NCBI GenBank assembly: GCA_003152595.1
Contig: PMAM01000347.1
Location: 326 to 7,083 of the forward strand
Length of the DNA stretch: 6,758 nucleotides
Direction of reading: 5' to 3'
DNA from: Acidobacterium sp.
GTDB lineage: Bacteria; Acidobacteriota; Terriglobia; Terriglobales; Acidobacteriaceae
Positions 5,637 to 6,758 of the stretch are shown here, piece after piece. The notes under the pieces are model-generated. The model was not told where the DNA came from, did no database searches, and saw nothing but the letters and a program-made list of their open reading frames with translations. The position numbers were made by a program, and so were the translations under genes. Numbering within the stretch: position 1 is the first letter of the stretch; the number at the start of each line of letters is the position of its first letter.

Positions 5637-6758
5637 CGTGGCCCGTGACCCGAAGCCGTCGCGCGACGAAGTGCTCTCACTGGAGGTGCTGGCACGCCGA
5701 GAATCTCAGGTGCCGGAAGCGCAGCCAGGGCAATTCCGCGTGCTGGTGCGGCATTTCCTCGATCGATTCTTCAACAACGAGATGGCTTCGGCCGACGGCG
5801 ACGCGAAGACCCGCCTGGTGCAGGCCGCCTGTGCCATTGGGATCCCCGGTTTGGTGGTGGCGATGTACCTGTATCCCGTCTATCACCTGCCGCGCGGCCA
5901 CGTGGGCAGGTACTGGGGGCCGCGGCCGTACTGGTCGCAGGCAGGCGATCACTACTTCTACGTGGTCTATTCAATGGTCGTCATGGGGCTGGTGACCATC
6001 TTCGAATGGGACCTGTTGTTCCCCGACCTCCTCGATGTATTCGTCCTTTCGCCGTTGCCGACACGAACGCGGAAGATGCTGGGCGCGCGGGTGGCGGCGA
6101 TTTTCATCCTGCTGGGCGCGGCGCTGTTTGACTCGAATTTCCTGCCGCCACTGATCCTTCCGGCTGCCGTCGATCCGCCGCATCTGCTGCGATTCTGGGC
6201 CGCGCACCTGCTGGCGGTGGCAGCAAGCGGTACGTTCGGAGCAGCGTTCTTCCTGGCGCTGGAGGGAGCGCTCCTCGGGCTGCTCGGAGATCGCCTCTTC
6301 CGCAAAGTCTCGCTCTGGCTGCAGGGCGTCTTTGTTTGGGGACTGCTGACACTGTTGTTTCTCTACCCGGCGGTCGCGGGAACCGTGAGCGGTTTGCTCG
6401 CGCCGGACTCTCGGATTGCGGCCTGGATCCCGTCGTTCTGGTTCCTGGGGATCTACCAGCGCGTTCTCGATGGGCCGTCGACGCCGGCGGTCTTCGTGCG
6501 GATGGCACACATCGCCTGGGCGGCGCTGGTCGCTGCGATCGCGCTGGCGGTCGCGTCGTATCCACTGGCGTGGTGGCGCAAAACGCGCAGCCTGGTCGAA
6601 GGCGCCGCGAAGCGCGAAAATCAGAACTGGGCTGCTGTGCCGGTGCGCCGTGCAGCCCACGCAACAGTAGCGCGCACCCCCACGGCTCGCGCCGTCTGGC
6701 AGTTCATTGGGCAGAATCTGCTGCGCATTCCCCGCTATCGCATGGTGCTGGTGATGTA
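5629..6758 (+). CDS. Multi-pass membrane protein, probable ABC permease (3' end outside window)
   Basis: The frame is open from ATG 5629 to the window edge (376 full codons). The start overlaps the ATPase stop by 8 bases and has GAGGG (5618-5622) 6 bases upstream, so the pair is translationally linked and the product is most likely the membrane partner of the ATPase. After a cytoplasmic N-terminus of about 60 residues, hydrophobic segments appear near 63-83, 110-126, 151-168, 186-218, 228-250 and 290-316. Then a polar, arginine-rich stretch begins near 320 and continues to the edge. A short motif between the second and third helices, 'LFPDLLDVFVLSPLP' (130-144), resembles the 'LFPDRRDxLVLxPLP' pattern I recall from large ABC-2-like permeases of soil bacteria. 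No standard named ABC-2 domain is evident by eye. The role as permease rests on context and topology more than on motifs. Confidence 0.8.
   Translation, partial: MVSVARDPKPSRDEVLSLEVLARRESQVPEAQPGQFRVLVRHFLDRFFNNEMASADGDAKTRLVQAACAIGIPGLVVAMYLYPVYHLPRGHVGRYWGPRPYWSQAGDHYFYVVYSMVVMGLVTIFEWDLLFPDLLDVFVLSPLPTRTRKMLGARVAAIFILLGAALFDSNFLPPLILPAAVDPPHLLRFWAAHLLAVAASGTFGAAFFLALEGALLGLLGDRLFRKVSLWLQGVFVWGLLTLLFLYPAVAGTVSGLLAPDSRIAAWIPSFWFLGIYQRVLDGPSTPAVFVRMAHIAWAALVAAIALAVASYPLAWWRKTRSLVEGAAKRENQNWAAVPVRRAAHATVARTPTARAVWQFIGQNLLRIPRYRMVLVM

Noticed and set aside
5234..5995. Plus-strand open frame of 253 codons across the ATPase/permease junction
   Set aside because: It is out of frame with two well-supported genes, and its composition is typical of a GC-rich shadow frame.

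Overview
The window is a dense, GC-rich bacterial segment. I infer an acidobacterium (Acidobacteriaceae / Terriglobia type). The grounds are the pairing of a short PadR-family regulator with a MacB-periplasmic-core-like membrane protein, the resemblance of that protein's C-terminal tail to proteins I recall from that group, and the secreted plant-polysaccharide hydrolase. No rRNA or marker gene confirms this, so the taxon is an inference.

Layout. On the minus strand, reading right to left, lie a PadR-like regulator (4779 to 4462), a membrane protein with a MacB-like periplasmic core (4465 to 2975), a secreted GH74 xyloglucanase (2882 to 603), and a GNAT acetyltransferase of the RimJ/RimL type that runs off the left edge (606 to 1). 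The first pair and the last pair each overlap by 4 bases (ATGA). A 92-base gap separates the membrane protein from the xyloglucanase. On the plus strand, starting 83 bases from the PadR start, lie an ABC transporter ATPase (4863 to 5636) and a multi-pass membrane protein, probably its permease (from 5629, running off the right edge). These two overlap by 8 bases.

Control. The 83-base divergent region holds a perfect 15-base inverted repeat (4791-4805 and 4830-4844). Its arms overlap the apparent -10 elements of both divergent promoters. The simplest reading is that the PadR protein binds here and represses its own operon and the ABC exporter together until an inducing compound appears. The PadR transcript looks leaderless: a TATAAT ends 7 bases before the ATG and there is no ribosome binding site.

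How the genes may work together. The PadR regulator, the ABC ATPase/permease and the MacB-core-like membrane protein look like one ligand-controlled efflux or envelope-stress module. The membrane protein lacks the usual FtsX permease core and ends in a cysteine-rich, possibly metal-binding tail, which makes it the least explained part of the window. The xyloglucanase and acetyltransferase form a second unit. They may be co-transcribed with the first, but nothing in the sequence proves a functional link.

No tRNA, rRNA, CRISPR array, insertion sequence or attachment site was seen.
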